A stretch of 64,000 nucleotides of DNA, taken from Gammaproteobacteria bacterium. GTDB taxonomy: Bacteria > Pseudomonadota > Gammaproteobacteria > Steroidobacterales > JABDKV01. The notes beneath the pieces are model-generated. The model saw only the letters and a program-made list of their open reading frames with translations. It did no database searches and was not told the origin of the DNA. Location of the stretch: the NCBI GenBank assembly GCA_029862165.1, contig JAOTXU010000014.1:1-64000 (forward strand), in the 5' to 3' direction. The position numbers and the translations under genes were made by a program. This document shows positions 1 through 8,766 of this stretch, one piece after another. The stretch's first letter is position 1. Each line of letters begins with the position of its first letter.

Positions 1-127
1 TCGGGTCCGGCCACTCGGCTCAAGCCTCGTGGCGTTCGAGACTCGCCGAGCAGTGCTCGGCGCTCGCGCTACGCGCTCACCGTCTCTCACCCAGCTGAGC
101 TACGGGCGCGTGGACTGTGAAGTCTAC
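1..127. repeat. Long direct repeat, copy 1 (tRNA-linked)
   Basis: These 127 bases recur without a mismatch at 195-321, a period of 194 bp; the match breaks where copy 1 has C and copy 2 has T after the shared GAAGTCTAC. The unit contains a perfect inverted repeat, GCCGAGCA-C-TGCTCGGC, and a minus-strand tRNA 5' segment. The repeat may extend beyond the left window edge. The short ORFs called across it are products of the repeat and not genes. Confidence 0.9.
84..109 (-). pseudogene. tRNA-Arg-like 5' remnant (copy 1)
   Basis: Read on the minus strand, this stretch starts GCGCCCGTAGCTCAGCTGG, the acceptor 5' strand and D-arm found in enterobacterial tRNA-Arg(CCG). After the D-loop the sequence runs into GC-rich palindromic repeat. 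No anticodon arm, T-loop or matching acceptor 3' strand (CGGGCGC) is recognisable within the unit, so this is a remnant, not a working tRNA. The Arg identity is recalled from the 5' half only. Confidence 0.5.
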
Positions 128-194
128 CCGGTTTATCGCGAGTGTTGGCTGCAGCGCTGCGCGCTGCACAGTACTCCCCTTGGCGCGTTGCGCC

Positions 195-321
195 TCGGGT
201 CCGGCCACTCGGCTCAAGCCTCGTGGCGTTCGAGACTCGCCGAGCAGTGCTCGGCGCTCGCGCTACGCGCTCACCGTCTCTCACCCAGCTGAGCTACGGG
301 CGCGTGGACTGTGAAGTCTAC
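195..321. repeat. Long direct repeat, copy 2 (tRNA-linked)
   Basis: Identical to bases 1-127. A 67-bp spacer (128-194) separates the copies. A third, short echo of the unit's end (GTGGACTG) appears just after this copy, near 327. The exact identity suggests a recent duplication or ongoing homogenisation. Confidence 0.9.
278..303 (-). pseudogene. tRNA-Arg-like 5' remnant (copy 2)
   Basis: The second identical copy of the tRNA 5' segment, inside the second direct repeat. As in copy 1, the anticodon and T arms are absent. An intact tRNA-Arg gene could lie to the left of the window, since these remnants may derive from one. Confidence 0.5.
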
Positions 322-470
322 TCGGCGTGGACTGCGTTAGATACCGTATTTCCGGTCGGATGTGGCGCGGTCTCGGCGGCCGCACGGCTGGGAAAAGCTG
401 GCGCTTTGCCGGTTTCCATCCTACTCTCCCGGGCGCGCCAGTTTTCTTTGTGACAGGTGCAAGAATCAAT

Positions 471-500
471 CTCGATTCGCGGCTGGAAGCCGCTCCCGCA
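471..500. repeat. REP-like hairpin element
   Basis: Contains the hairpin GCGGCT-GGA-AGCCGC (479-493) flanked by CGATTC and CCCGCA. The same stem, in opposite orientation, occurs at 8714-8728. This resembles the short extragenic palindromes common in gammaproteobacteria; two copies in 64 kb support an interspersed family. Confidence 0.55.
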
Positions 501-529
501 AGCAGGATTCAACACGGTTCCGACTAGTC

Positions 530-1729
530 ATGAACGCTAAAACGATTCGCTGCGAAAACGATCTGACGTTATTCGGCAAGCTACTTCAGCACCCGGATGT
601 CGTCAGAACAAACGAGCACCTTGAAAAACTGGCCGACGAGGGCAGCACCGGACTACGTCGTCGCCTACTCGCGACGTCCGTGCGGCTCGATCCTTCGATG
701 GCCAAAACGGTGCATGCGGCCGCCGATGTGTGTATTGAAAAACTCGATCTCGAAATCCCCGTTGAACTGTACGTATTCCCGAGCCCACAGTTTAATGCGG
801 CATGTTTCAAACCCGAGGCCGGCCGCCTGTTCGTCATGTTTTCATCCAGCCTCCTCGAGGGCTTTGATGATCGCGAGCTTCGTTTTGTCATGGGGCACGA
901 ACTCGGCCATCACGTTTACCGTCATCATGACATTCCCATTGGTTACATCTTGCAAGGTGGCACGCGCCCCGACTTCTCGCTCGCGCTGGAACTCTTCGCC
1001 TGGTCGCGTTACGCGGAGATTTCGGCCGATCGTGCCGGCGCGCACTGTGCCAATGACTTGAATGCCGTTGCCAGAGCGCTTTTCAAGCTGGCTTCGGGTT
1101 TAAGTGGCGTGACTATTGAATTTAACCTTGAGGCCTTTCTCGCTCAGGTCGATGACATGCAAGTGGTTGACGCTGAACCGGGACAGGGCGCCCCCAAAGA
1201 GGACTGGTTTTCGACCCACCCGTTCAGTCCGCTCCGTGTAAAAGCCTTACAACTGTTTCACCAGTCGATACTGGCAAAAACGAGTGGCATGAGCAAGGAA
1301 GACCTTGAGGTCGCCGTGCAGCGCTTGATGAGTCTGATGGAGCCGAGCTATCTGGAAGGCCATACCAGGAGCGCAGAAGCGATGCGTCGGGCGCTATTTG
1401 CCGGAGCGCTTGCTGTCGCCTCGGCAAATGACGATATCAGCGACGCGGAAATTGAAATCTTCGAGACATTCTTTGGCAAGGGGAGTTACACGGAACGATT
1501 GAATATCGACAAGCTTGAAGAAGAGTTGCCGGCACGGCTGGATCAGGTTCGCGAATCCACGAGCGTGCCACAACGGATGCAACTGCTGCACGACCTTTGC
1601 ATCATTGCACGCGCAGAAGGCCGTGTATCGGAAGTTGAGCGTGCGGTGCTCGACAAGATCGCCGGTGGCCTGGAAGTTCCAAATCGTTTCATCTGCCAGA
1701 CGCTCGATACCGATCTGGAGCTCGACTGA
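530..1729 (+). CDS. M48 family metalloprotease with C-terminal TerB-like domain
   Basis: The 399-residue protein has the zinc-protease motif HELGHH at residues 123-128 and a downstream E163-ISAD, the expected third ligand of M48 peptidases. The rest, roughly residues 275-395, is helical and acidic and resembles a TerB/tellurite-resistance fold; that assignment is by eye. No signal peptide or membrane segment is evident, so a cytoplasmic location is likely. The ORF track starts 56 codons earlier, but that extension runs through the REP-like repeat and is basic and Cys-rich, so I start at MNAKTIR. Substrate unknown; the gene stands alone between the repeat region and polysaccharide genes on the opposite strand. 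Confidence 0.85.
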   Translation: MNAKTIRCENDLTLFGKLLQHPDVVRTNEHLEKLADEGSTGLRRRLLATSVRLDPSMAKTVHAAADVCIEKLDLEIPVELYVFPSPQFNAACFKPEAGRLFVMFSSSLLEGFDDRELRFVMGHELGHHVYRHHDIPIGYILQGGTRPDFSLALELFAWSRYAEISADRAGAHCANDLNAVARALFKLASGLSGVTIEFNLEAFLAQVDDMQVVDAEPGQGAPKEDWFSTHPFSPLRVKALQLFHQSILAKTSGMSKEDLEVAVQRLMSLMEPSYLEGHTRSAEAMRRALFAGALAVASANDDISDAEIEIFETFFGKGSYTERLNIDKLEEELPARLDQVRESTSVPQRMQLLHDLCIIARAEGRVSEVERAVLDKIAGGLEVPNRFICQTLDTDLELD

Positions 1730-1741
1730 CCACCAGTCACC

Positions 1742-2404
1742 TCAAATATTCAGGCAATTTCCGTCGCGATAAAAAACGGTTGTGCGATACGCACGAATCC
1801 CGCCAGGCTTAAGCCCTTCAAATGGCAACTGTCTGAAACCCTGCTCCAACAAATAATCTATGCCCGACTGATATTTCGGCTTGTCGGCGTCGTCGAGCAG
1901 GATCACTCCACGCGATGTCAGGTGAGGTGGCGATGCCTTCAAACATGCGACACGATCCTCGGCATCGACGATCACGATGTCATAGTCGACATTGTCCTGC
2001 CCGAGCATGGCCAGGTAGCGATTAACATCATAGGGATCGCAAAGCATCACGTTCGCATTGCCGGGCATTTGTCCGGACACTTCTTCATACCATTGCCGGT
2101 CGACTTCAACTGACGTGATGTTGGCGACGCGTGGCGCAAAGAACAATGTTGAGTTACCGCTGCCGAATTCGAAAACTCTGAAATCTTTTTTCAGCCGATC
2201 TTCAAGAAACTGAATCATGTGATAATTCATCCAGGGCAATGGCGTTCCATCAACGCGCTGTGGGCGCTTGCTGGCAACTGACTTGAAATAGCCGGATGTC
2301 CGCAGAAAAGAACGTGGTGAGTAGCGCAAAACGAGCACTTTGCCCAGGACGCTGAATCCGGGCACCTTGCGGAGTAAGTCACGAATGGGTCTTTTTCGAG
2401 CCAT
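1742..2404 (-). CDS. SAM-dependent methyltransferase (class I, FkbM-like)
   Basis: A 220-residue protein with a clear SAM-binding motif I, FEFGSGNS (residues 78-85), an acidic motif II (VEVD, about residues 99-102) and a motif IV-like stretch (YDIVIVDAED). These features indicate a Rossmann-fold class I methyltransferase. The N-terminus is basic, with no signal peptide. It sits next to wzz and an O-antigen ligase-like gene, so methylation of a surface-polysaccharide sugar is a reasonable inference, but the acceptor cannot be read from the sequence. It is divergent from wzz. Confidence 0.8.
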   Translation of the reverse strand: MARKRPIRDLLRKVPGFSVLGKVLVLRYSPRSFLRTSGYFKSVASKRPQRVDGTPLPWMNYHMIQFLEDRLKKDFRVFEFGSGNSTLFFAPRVANITSVEVDRQWYEEVSGQMPGNANVMLCDPYDVNRYLAMLGQDNVDYDIVIVDAEDRVACLKASPPHLTSRGVILLDDADKPKYQSGIDYLLEQGFRQLPFEGLKPGGIRAYRTTVFYRDGNCLNI

Positions 2405-2597
2405 TAGTCAGAATCAGGATGGGGTTAGAACGCAATAGTACTTTCGTCGGCGGGCTGCATACAATGGCCGATGGCCCGTTACAGGGCCATAACCATTTCA
2501 TCATTAAAATTGCCTAGCCGTTGATTCGGTGTGAGAATTGCCGGACGACAGTAGAGCTTCCACAGCGGAGTCCCAGCTCCACTCCCAGGTGAACCAC

Positions 2598-3461
2598 ATG
2601 GTCGATAAACAACGTGACGTACTTCATGAGGCGCCCGTGCTCGGCGAAGAAGTTCTCGATGTACGCGGTTTTGTGACTGCCGCCATCGAGCAAAAAGCTT
2701 TGTTTATAACTGTTTTTCTGCTAGTGCTGCTGATCTCCATTGCGCTGGCTTTTCTTCTACCAAAAAAATATCGCGCAGAAGTGCTACTGGTCCCGGCCAC
2801 GGACTCTTCCGCTTCTTCCCTTGCTGCCGGTTCCGGACTCGGTGGCATCGCCGGTCTGATCGGCTTGGATACCGGAACCTCATCTATCGCCACAGTAGCG
2901 CTGGAGAAACTCGACTCCCGTGGCTTTACCGAACGATTTATTGAAACGCACCGACTTATGGATGAGCTGTTTCCGAACTCCAGTGACGACGACGACAGTG
3001 GCGCACCGAGATTATGGGACGCTTATGAACGCTTTGATCGATTGCGGCGCGTCGGTTCGGAAAAAAGTGGCGCGCTGGTCAGGGTAACGGTTGATTGGTA
3101 TGACGGGGCAGTAGCGGCACGGTGGGCCAATCAACTCGTAGCGGATCTCAACACGGAAATCAGGGAAAGCGTCATCCAGGAATCAGAGGAGAAGATTCAA
3201 TACCTCGAAAAAGAACTGGGTGAAACTAGCAATGTAAATCTTAGATCATCCATTTTCCGATTGATGGAGGCGCAGATTCAGGAAATCATGCTCGCAAGCG
3301 TGGTGGTTGAGTACGCCTTTAAGATTGTAGATCCGGCAGTACCACCGGACGAAGAGGACTTCATCTTTCCCCGTCGACCGGTATTTGTTTTGATGGGTGT
3401 GATACTGGGTCTGCTGCTGGGAATTCTTGCCGCCGTAATGCGAGCGAGCAAAAAGTCGTGA
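2598..3461 (+). CDS. Wzz-type polysaccharide chain-length determinant
   Basis: The architecture is that of polysaccharide co-polymerases: an N-terminal transmembrane helix (FITVFLLVLLISIALAFLL), a long periplasmic part with a predicted coiled coil around EKIQYLEKELGE, and a C-terminal transmembrane helix ending in ASKKS. A Pro-rich PAVPPDEEDFIFPRRP segment sits just before the second helix, as usual in Wzz. It probably controls O-antigen or related glycan length in the inner membrane. The ORF track opens at a TTG (2538); I prefer the ATG at 2598, which has AGGTG about 8 bases upstream. It is followed 35 bp later by the ligase/polymerase gene. Confidence 0.85.
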   Translation: MVDKQRDVLHEAPVLGEEVLDVRGFVTAAIEQKALFITVFLLVLLISIALAFLLPKKYRAEVLLVPATDSSASSLAAGSGLGGIAGLIGLDTGTSSIATVALEKLDSRGFTERFIETHRLMDELFPNSSDDDDSGAPRLWDAYERFDRLRRVGSEKSGALVRVTVDWYDGAVAARWANQLVADLNTEIRESVIQESEEKIQYLEKELGETSNVNLRSSIFRLMEAQIQEIMLASVVVEYAFKIVDPAVPPDEEDFIFPRRPVFVLMGVILGLLLGILAAVMRASKKS

Positions 3462-3496
3462 CGCGCCTCGGTACCGCGTCGTAGTTTTTCGAAATC

Positions 3497-4846
3497 ATGA
3501 ATCTCGTTCGCTACCGAAACGCAATCGTCGTTGCCGTAGTGGCAACTTACTTGCTATTGAATTACGGCATGCAGGTGGTGAAGATCCCTCCGGGCCGATA
3601 TGGTGTACCGGTTGGCGAACTGTGTCTTGTTTTTGCTTTGGTGTTTTGCAGACACCGCTTTGTGCTACCGCTGTTCGCCAGCACGGGCGTTTTTTGGGCA
3701 TTCGGCGCGTGGTGGTTCCTTGGGGCAATGCACCTCATCCGCGCCGTCCCCGAACATGGCTTTTGGGCGTTTCGTGATGCAAGTCAGCTAATTGAGTCCG
3801 GTTTTCTCTACCTCGGTTTCTGCCTGAGTGTCAGTGAAATTACCCGGTTAAAACGTTGGGTGCCGTGGTTCCTGGCAGTGGCTGTGCTATACGGATTGAC
3901 CTACCCGGTGAGAGAGCCATTGCAGGCACTTTCTCCTTTGATTCAGACCAGCTCCGGCCGCGAAGCGTTTTTGTTCTTTAGTTATATCTCGTCGTCCACG
4001 TTGCTCGTTTTGGCCAGCTTTATGCTGATCATGTACGCGGCACAGGTCGGTTTGCGAGAGCGGTTTTTGCTCATAGTCCTGGCCGCCTTGCTGCTTAGCT
4101 TTACAGTCTATGCCTATCAGCAACGAACGATCTATTTGCAGATCGCGAGTCTGGTCCTTTTGTCTGCCGCACTCAATGCTCGGTTCCGTAGATTGCTTCC
4201 GGTAATTTTTGGATCGTTTGTTGTTGTACTGGCAGTCTTCCCTTATCTCGGAATTAACTTGCAGAGCCGACTCGGGATTGATGCCGGTCTTGGTTTCATC
4301 GGAAATCATCTGCTCGCCATTGCCGGGATAGGAAGCGAAGGACTGGAGGGCGCGGCGGGTGGCGTCGGTCAACGATTAGGCTGGTGGTATTCGATCTATC
4401 TGAAGGTGTCCGCCAGCTGGTTTACAGGTCTGTTTGGCCTGGGCTACGGGCAACCGCTCATTGACTTTATAGGTCACGGTGTCGTCGTCCGGGAACCGCA
4501 TAACTCTATTGTTACGGCATTCGGCCGAACCGGTATCTTGGGTCTGCTAGCCTGGTTTGTCGCGCACGCCTATCTGGCGGTTACATGGATAACAACATAC
4601 CGGTATGCAGTTCGCAACGCACACGCAACCAGTATCACTTTCCTGAAATGGGTTCTGTTTTATTCTGCACTAATCTGGGTGTTCAGTTTGGGAGAGGATG
4701 CTTTTGAAAAGCCGTACAACGCGATTCCCTATTATTTCCTTTGGGGCTGTGTCCTGAAAACGAGAATCGCACAAAAATATACAGCACTCTCCTCGCCAGA
4801 ACCGGCTCTGAAAAATAACCAAACTAGCCTTGCCGCAACGCTCTAA
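3497..4846 (+). CDS. O-antigen ligase/polymerase family membrane protein
   Basis: The 449-residue protein is almost entirely hydrophobic, with about ten or more transmembrane segments. A long loop before the last helices ends in REPHNSIVTAFGRTGILGL (His335 region), the Wzy_C/WaaL signature seen in O-antigen ligases and some polymerases. It would act at the inner membrane, either joining lipid-linked glycan to lipid A-core or polymerising repeat units; sequence alone does not decide between them. It follows wzz on the same strand, which favours a role in the same glycan pathway. Confidence 0.8.
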   Translation: MNLVRYRNAIVVAVVATYLLLNYGMQVVKIPPGRYGVPVGELCLVFALVFCRHRFVLPLFASTGVFWAFGAWWFLGAMHLIRAVPEHGFWAFRDASQLIESGFLYLGFCLSVSEITRLKRWVPWFLAVAVLYGLTYPVREPLQALSPLIQTSSGREAFLFFSYISSSTLLVLASFMLIMYAAQVGLRERFLLIVLAALLLSFTVYAYQQRTIYLQIASLVLLSAALNARFRRLLPVIFGSFVVVLAVFPYLGINLQSRLGIDAGLGFIGNHLLAIAGIGSEGLEGAAGGVGQRLGWWYSIYLKVSASWFTGLFGLGYGQPLIDFIGHGVVVREPHNSIVTAFGRTGILGLLAWFVAHAYLAVTWITTYRYAVRNAHATSITFLKWVLFYSALIWVFSLGEDAFEKPYNAIPYYFLWGCVLKTRIAQKYTALSSPEPALKNNQTSLAATL

Positions 4847-5080
4847 AGACACTCGCCCGGTCAGCCATTTGTGGCGATTCAGGGCAAGAAAATAAGGTGG
4901 CGTGAAAAAATTGCCTTCGTAATCGAGCGACACGCGGTGTTTTGCATGACGGCGATAAACTCCCAATCGACACTGAGTGGAGAAAGACTCGGTCTCATGA
5001 TGATTACTGCGTACGGGCACGACGTGTCCGTAGCTTTGGCATCTCGCTCGCCGGAGCTTCGCCCCGTCGAATAGTCGAGG

Positions 5081-6082
5081 CTACTTCAGCATCATCTCCA
5101 ATTCCTTGCTTACTGCTGCAAAGGAAAGGCTCTTCTTTGCCGTTGCCTGCGATTCATCCACGCTTTGCTGCCACGCTGAATCGTCGGTCAGAAGTTCTTG
5201 TGCGATCTGTCCCAGCGTCTCATTGCTTCGATGCCCGCCGCACAGGCCCGGAAAACCGAGCCGGTCGATGACACCGTTGCCACCGACACACGGCATCCGG
5301 CACAACAGCGCGTCACCTGCGACCTGCCCGGGAACCGAGCTGAGATCACACTGCAAAACGATTCGATGCTCAGCCATTAGCCGCAAGTATTGTGGATAGG
5401 GCAATGGGGCTGACACTCTCAGTTGTGTGCTGGGTATACCCAACTGCTCGATCAGTCGCGACGCCCAACCGCCCTCTGTATTGATTACCGTCAGTCTGGA
5501 TCCGGTTTGTTTTGCGCAAGTCGCCCCGAGGCTAAGCGCTGCCAAATGCGCGCGGCTAGCCCTTCTAAAACTCCTGGTACCAATGAGCACGCCTTTTCGT
5601 TCGCCAACTGGGCGAGAAAAGTCCCATTCGGGAAAATCCACCGGGTAGGGCGTCGGCAAAAAGCGTACTTCAGTCTGATCATTTCCAGCCCAGCGATATA
5701 ACGGCAGCAACTGGTCATTCGCCGACAACACGCCGTCGGCCGACTGGACAATTTCCCGGAACAACGAGATCGATGCAGCGGACCCCAACTGCCGGCTCAC
5801 CTGAATCACACCTGATTCCTTCCACGACACCCACACGGTTCTACCCGCCGCTTTTAGCGCCCGGACGGCATCGAGCGTTCGGCGTAAACGACGTCGAATC
5901 AGGACCAGTACCGGCGTCTCCTCGGCGATGGCGCGCCGCGTATCGACGTGAAAGACCCCCCCGGCGCAGGCCGCATAAGCATGAAAATTGATCGGCGCAT
6001 GGCCAGGATCATCAGGTAGCCCCGGACCGCGCGCAAAACGTTGCTCCGGGTCACGGCCTTTCGGGTTCAGTACTGTCAGCAC
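5081..6082 (-). CDS. Putative glycosyltransferase (GT-B-like)
   Basis: A 333-residue soluble protein opening with a GTG codon. The C-terminal half reads like a GT-B donor domain: alternating strand and helix, LPYPQYLRLMAEHRIVLQCDLSSVPGQ (cf. the 'stage' motif of family 4 enzymes), then a Gly-rich CVGGNGV turn. No signal peptide or membrane helix. No strong family signature is visible, so the assignment rests on fold-like pattern and on the adjacent polysaccharide genes. Start codon uncertain. Confidence 0.55.
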   Translation of the reverse strand: MLTVLNPKGRDPEQRFARGPGLPDDPGHAPINFHAYAACAGGVFHVDTRRAIAEETPVLVLIRRRLRRTLDAVRALKAAGRTVWVSWKESGVIQVSRQLGSAASISLFREIVQSADGVLSANDQLLPLYRWAGNDQTEVRFLPTPYPVDFPEWDFSRPVGERKGVLIGTRSFRRASRAHLAALSLGATCAKQTGSRLTVINTEGGWASRLIEQLGIPSTQLRVSAPLPYPQYLRLMAEHRIVLQCDLSSVPGQVAGDALLCRMPCVGGNGVIDRLGFPGLCGGHRSNETLGQIAQELLTDDSAWQQSVDESQATAKKSLSFAAVSKELEMMLK

Positions 6083-6177
6083 AACTGTGTTACCACGCTG
6101 CTCACCCGATCGTTGTGGGTCTGGTTGAACTAACAGTATACTTTGTACCAGCTGGCAGGGATCTATCGGAGAGCAAA

Positions 6178-6768
6178 GTGAGCGCAGAACACGACAAGCA
6201 ATTTTTCGATACTTTCATGATTGTCCTGGGTGGCCTGGTGGCCTTCACGATCATTGTCTATTTTCTTGCTAACGCGATCGCTGATCGTACGCAGGTGCGC
6301 TATATCAACGAGAACCCGCTCAAGGCCCAAAGGATCGCGGAAAGACTCACGCCAGTTGCAGCGGTCGCCGTCACCGGACAACCTGCGCCGGCAGCACGTG
6401 CCATGCCTGCGGCCTTGCCAGCGGCAACACCTGCGCCGGCTCCAGCAGCGCCAGCTCCAGCAGCCCCGCCACCGGCCGCGCCCGTTGCTGCAGCGCCCGC
6501 GGCGGAGGCTCCGGCGGTTGATGGCGAGGCGATTTACAACTCATCCTGTGTTGCCTGCCACCTGGCGGCGGTCGCCGGTGCCCCAAAATTTGGTGACGCC
6601 GAGGCCTGGGCATCGAGAATTGCCAAGGGTATCGACGCACTCTATGCCAATTCCATCAACGGCTTCCAGGGAGAAACCGGTGTGATGCCACCAAAAGGCG
6701 GTCGTCTGGATCTGGATGATGCATCGATCAAGGCTGCAGTGGATTACATGGTGGCGGCTGCTCAGTAA
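6178..6768 (+). CDS. Membrane-anchored cytochrome c5-type protein
   Basis: Domains in order: a short cytoplasmic N-terminus, one transmembrane anchor (FMIVLGGLVAFTIIVYFLA), an Ala/Pro-rich linker of about 60 residues, and a small heme c domain with CVACH at residues 124-128 and GVMPPKGG supplying the likely axial Met. This is the cytochrome c5 pattern, a periplasmic electron carrier tethered to the inner membrane. I start at the GTG at 6178, which has GGAG about 7 bases upstream; the upstream GTG at 6115 lacks a ribosome site and would add 21 poorly fitting residues. No oxidase or reductase genes are adjacent. Confidence 0.88.
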   Translation: MSAEHDKQFFDTFMIVLGGLVAFTIIVYFLANAIADRTQVRYINENPLKAQRIAERLTPVAAVAVTGQPAPAARAMPAALPAATPAPAPAAPAPAAPPPAAPVAAAPAAEAPAVDGEAIYNSSCVACHLAAVAGAPKFGDAEAWASRIAKGIDALYANSINGFQGETGVMPPKGGRLDLDDASIKAAVDYMVAAAQ

Positions 6769-6771
6769 GAA

Positions 6772-8649
6772 CTATTGCGCGTCACCGCGCAGCTCGCTCA
6801 CTTTTTCCTGCAGATAAGCCGCCGAAATCGTCTCGGCTGGAATTGCCTCACCCGCGATCAGACCTATGCGTGACCAGAATTTCCGGGGCCACGTTAAAAA
6901 CGCCGTACCACTGTAACGACTGAAAAAACTACCCCACAGGTTCTGCAGTGCCATCGGCACGACTGGCACTGGCGTGCGCTCGATAATTCGTTCGATTCCC
7001 CGTTTGAACTCGTTGATATCGCCGCTGCGTGTGATCTGGCCCTCTGGAAAAACACACACCAGTTCACCGGCCTCAAGATCTTCGGCGATACGGTCGAGGG
7101 CCTGTGCAAGCATCTCCGGGTCCTCTTTTGATCCAGCAATGGGGATTGCCCGCGCCGTTCTAAACACAAAACTCAAAATCGGTATTTTGAAAATCTTGTA
7201 ATACATCACGAAACGCACAGGACGCCGGACACATCCACCGATAATGAGCGCATCGACGAAACTTACGTGATTGCAGACCAGTACTGCCGCACCCTCCTCC
7301 GGTATCCGGTCCAGATCTTTTTTGTCGACGCGGTAAATCGTGTGAATCAATAACCACACGATAAATCGCATCAGGAATTCGGGCACCAGCGTGTAGATAT
7401 ACACGGCAACGGCTGCGTTACACAGTGCAAGCACCAGGAAAAGCTGTGGAATGCTGAGGCTGCGCAACAGCAATATCGAGGCAAGTGCCGCAATCACCAT
7501 GAACAAGGCGTTGAGGATGTTATTGCCCGCGATAATGCGCGACCGGTGTCGTGGCGCACTACGCTGTTGTACCAAGGCGTATAACGGCACGATGTAGAAG
7601 CCACCAAACAGGCCAAGTAGAAACAGGTCCAGCAACAAGCGTAAATTGCCGAGTTGCTGGACGAACCCCACGGCGCCAACCATCGGTGCTGCGGCCAGCG
7701 CCGGCGTCGCAAAATACAAATCCACGCCGAATACGGTCAGCCCGATGGAGCCAAACGGTACCAGGCCCAACTCCACCCGGCGCGCGGACAGTTTTTCGCA
7801 GAACAAAGAACCCAGGCCGATGCCGACAGAAAACGTAGCAAGCAATAGAGTAACGACTTGTTCGTTGCCACCGAGCGATAAACGCGTGTAGTTGGGTAAC
7901 TGCGTCAGATACGTTGCCCCAGCCAGCCAGAACCAGGAAATACCCAGTATCGAAAGAAATACCGTACGGTTCTCCTGCACCAGCTGCATGATCCGCCAGG
8001 TCTGGCTAAACGGATTCCAGTTGATCTGCAGTTCAGGATCTGGTGAATCACAAACCGGAATCCGTCGGCTAACCACATAACCGGCGACCGCTACAAAAAC
8101 GACGGTCACGCCGACTGCGACCTTGCCGATGGAAAAACCAATCAGTGTGCCACCGAGTATCGTACCGAACAGGATTGCCAGGAAGGTGCCCATCTCCACC
8201 AGGCCGTTACCACCGATCAGTTCTTCGTCGGTTAACATCTGCGGCAAAATGCCGTACTTGACTGGCCCGAACAGAGTCGACTGCAGACCTAGCAGAAATA
8301 ACAGCGCGATTAATATCGCGGCGTTGTCCAACACCAGGGCAATCAGGGCAGCGGTCATGATGACTATCTCGAATAGCTTGATCCGACGGATCAAAAGAGA
8401 TTTTTCGAATTTGTCGGCAAATTGCCCGGCAATTGCCGAGAAAAGAAAAAACGGCAGGATAAACAAACCCGCACTGAGATTGATCAGAAAATTGCTGTCT
8501 ATTGCAGACAGTTTAGCGCCCTGGAAAGCCAGCATGAGCACCAGCGCGTTCTTGAAGACATTGTCATTGAACGCGCCCAGAAACTGGGTTGCAAAAAACG
8601 GCCCAAAGCGCCGTTTCCCCAATAGTCCAAACTGACTTGTCTCACTCAC
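6772..8649 (-). CDS. LplT-like MFS transporter fused to PlsC-type acyltransferase
   Basis: Residues 1 to about 410 form an MFS permease starting with the LplT-like FFATQFLGAFNDNVFKNAL. Residues 430-625 form a glycerolipid acyltransferase with the HX4D motif NHVSFVD (His461, Asp466) and FPEGQITRSG. Together they would flip and re-acylate lysophospholipids. The larger LplT-Aas fusions carry a third, AMP-binding acyl-ACP synthetase domain; here the protein ends soon after the acyltransferase. I use the GTG at 8649, which gives VSETSQFGLLG; the track's longer start reads through a REP element and into comM. No Shine-Dalgarno is obvious, so the start is tentative. Confidence 0.85.
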   Translation of the reverse strand: MSETSQFGLLGKRRFGPFFATQFLGAFNDNVFKNALVLMLAFQGAKLSAIDSNFLINLSAGLFILPFFLFSAIAGQFADKFEKSLLIRRIKLFEIVIMTAALIALVLDNAAILIALLFLLGLQSTLFGPVKYGILPQMLTDEELIGGNGLVEMGTFLAILFGTILGGTLIGFSIGKVAVGVTVVFVAVAGYVVSRRIPVCDSPDPELQINWNPFSQTWRIMQLVQENRTVFLSILGISWFWLAGATYLTQLPNYTRLSLGGNEQVVTLLLATFSVGIGLGSLFCEKLSARRVELGLVPFGSIGLTVFGVDLYFATPALAAAPMVGAVGFVQQLGNLRLLLDLFLLGLFGGFYIVPLYALVQQRSAPRHRSRIIAGNNILNALFMVIAALASILLLRSLSIPQLFLVLALCNAAVAVYIYTLVPEFLMRFIVWLLIHTIYRVDKKDLDRIPEEGAAVLVCNHVSFVDALIIGGCVRRPVRFVMYYKIFKIPILSFVFRTARAIPIAGSKEDPEMLAQALDRIAEDLEAGELVCVFPEGQITRSGDINEFKRGIERIIERTPVPVVPMALQNLWGSFFSRYSGTAFLTWPRKFWSRIGLIAGEAIPAETISAAYLQEKVSELRGDAQ

Positions 8650-8707
8650 GTGTTCGTAAATATAAAGGGATTGATACGCTGGGCACAAATCACACCATTG
8701 ACGCTTC

Positions 8708-8766
8708 GTAGCAGCGGCTTCCAGCCGCAATTCGAGTCCAGATCGCGGCAGGATGCCGCTTTTACG
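8708..8766. repeat. REP/BIME-like double hairpin overlapping the comM stop
   Basis: Two facing hairpins, GCGGCT-TCC-AGCCGC (8714-8728) and GCGGCA-GGA-TGCCGC (8745-8759), are bounded by GTA and TAC, giving an overall palindromic unit of about 59 bp. The first stem matches the element at 471-500. The comM stop codon (TAA, 8764-8762 on the minus strand) lies inside the unit. It may stabilise mRNA ends or be a target of a RAYT transposase; no such gene is in the window. Confidence 0.65.

Noticed and set aside
29-453. Several short ORFs across the start of the window on both strands
   Set aside because: They lie in the exact direct repeat and tRNA remnant, repeat the same peptide in both copies, and have arginine/serine-rich compositions typical of non-coding GC-rich sequence.
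4871-5074. 67-aa ORF between the O-antigen ligase and the glycosyltransferase-like gene
   Set aside because: No ribosome site or family pattern; the interval contains only a short hairpin (TACGG...CCGTA near 5012-5032) and nothing else I can support.
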